64,000 nucleotides of DNA from Pleurocapsa sp. PCC 7319 (GTDB lineage Bacteria; Cyanobacteriota; Cyanobacteriia; Cyanobacteriales; Xenococcaceae), in NCBI RefSeq assembly GCF_000332195.1, contig NZ_KB235922.1, forward strand, positions 1,671,902-1,735,901, in the 5' to 3' direction. The position numbers were made by a program, and so were the translations under genes. Shown piece by piece: positions 63,476 through 64,000 of this stretch (position 1 is its first letter; every line of letters begins with the position of its first letter). A model generated the notes under the pieces. That model was not told the origin of the DNA. It ran no database searches and saw only the letters and a list, made by a program, of their open reading frames with translations.

Positions 63476-63794
63476 AGCTATAAGCTGTAAGCTGTAAGCT
63501 GTAAGCCAATTATAAGAGGCTTTAACCTCTCCTAATTGTAGACCACCAAACTTCGTTTGCTGGGGGCATTAAACCCGATAGCTATAAGCTGTTAGCCGTT
63601 TACCTAAGTAAACTTTAGAGCTTATAGCTTAAGGCTTAGAGCTTAAAGCTTTTTAAGGTAATCAAATAAACTTTTCCTAATATAACTGTGTACGGCTATA
63701 GTAGTTACCGTTCTTCCGATTCGGCTTTCTCTACTAATCTAAAATTTGGTTAATAGTGCTAGTATTTATTTAGTCGGCTAAGTAACTAGGTTTG
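63415..63794. other. Intergenic stretch: TnpB right end, repeats, MarR promoter side
   Basis: Contains the TnpB right end and octamer repeats listed separately. From about 63660 to 63794 it is AT-rich with no gene and should hold the promoter of the MarR-type gene. No clear promoter box is picked. Confidence 0.5.
63476..63510. repeat. Octamer tandem repeat TAAGCTG(T) after the TnpB element
   Basis: Three to four copies of TAAGCTG or TAAGCTGT directly follow the right-end hairpin. Related AGCTATAAGC-type phrases recur to about 63660, together with a hairpin AGAGG-CTTTAA-CCTCT at 63515-63530. Short tandem repeats of this kind are common in cyanobacteria. Confidence 0.8.
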
Positions 63795-64000
63795 ATGTCC
63801 AATCACAATCCGCTTCTAACTACTACCTTTTTAATGGTGCGAGTTGCTAGGGCGCACCGCAGCCTTGTCAGCAATGCTTTAGCTGAGATGGGCTTGCACA
63901 TTGGACAAGAAAGACTACTGATGGAATTGTGGCAAGAAGATGGTTTAACTCAAACTGAATTGGCTTGTCGCTTGTGTATAGAACCACCTACCCTAACCAA
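63795..64000 (+). CDS. MarR-family transcriptional regulator, N-terminal part, cut by window edge
   Basis: The frame starts at the ATG at 63795 (MSNHNPLLTTTFLMVRVARA) and is open to the window end (about 68 residues). HIGQERLLMELWQEDGLTQT, then ELACRLCIEPPTLT, is the MarR winged-helix core. The rest lies outside the window, so ligand and targets are not visible. Confidence 0.82.
   Translation, partial: MSNHNPLLTTTFLMVRVARAHRSLVSNALAEMGLHIGQERLLMELWQEDGLTQTELACRLCIEPPTLT

Overview
The window looks like chromosomal DNA of a cyanobacterium. It has a petE/petJ electron-carrier pair, a high-light-inducible protein, a CrtH/CRTISO-like oxidoreductase, a DUF3493 protein, a TIGR04376 protein, a DevA-family ATPase, and many copies of the cyanobacterial HIP1 octamer GCGATCGC. 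Base composition is AT-rich. The genus cannot be fixed from the sequence alone. No rRNA, convincing tRNA, CRISPR array or prophage was seen.

Region 1 (1 to about 18.6 kb) is a cell-surface glycan cluster. It holds a WbsX-type protein (cut by the window start), a very large GT4+GT2 double glycosyltransferase with two N-terminal lectin-like modules, an Stf0 sulfotransferase fused to a methyltransferase, a free methyltransferase, a TPR protein with two GT4 domains, two tandem sulfotransferases, a TPR-GT61 protein and a TPR-sulfotransferase. Together they predict assembly of a sulfated and methylated polysaccharide. No polymerase, flippase or exporter lies inside the window. HIP1 is nearly absent here, so the cluster may have been acquired or may evolve under different constraints.

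Region 2 (18.6 to 27 kb) starts with a long leader and a 1460-residue extracellular-type protein with three malectin-like domains, two of them an almost identical recent duplication, a sugar-dehydrogenase-like propeller and an IPT/TIG domain. A REC-PAS-GGDEF protein and a 1 kb noncoding stretch with a GC-rich palindromic mosaic follow.

Region 3 (27 to 58 kb) is mostly ordinary cyanobacterial housekeeping DNA: cobI, an SLH lipoprotein, mutS2, hli, a carotenoid-isomerase-like gene, bolA-grxD, an OmpR-type regulator, a TetR-controlled SDR/MDR cluster, a Dam-like methylase, petE/petJ head to head, a row of small conserved genes, moaB, a ferredoxin, tldD, a SAM hydrolase, a peroxiredoxin and an orphan DevA. 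It also contains scars: a ghost 3' end of the carotenoid-isomerase-like gene beside a Uma2 gene, a frameshifted oxidoreductase fragment, a truncated membrane-synthase fragment and a MITE-like inverted-repeat element.

Region 4 (58 to 64 kb) holds a histidine kinase with five tandem GAF domains, a solo TnpB element with hairpin ends, short tandem repeats and the start of a MarR-type regulator cut by the window end.
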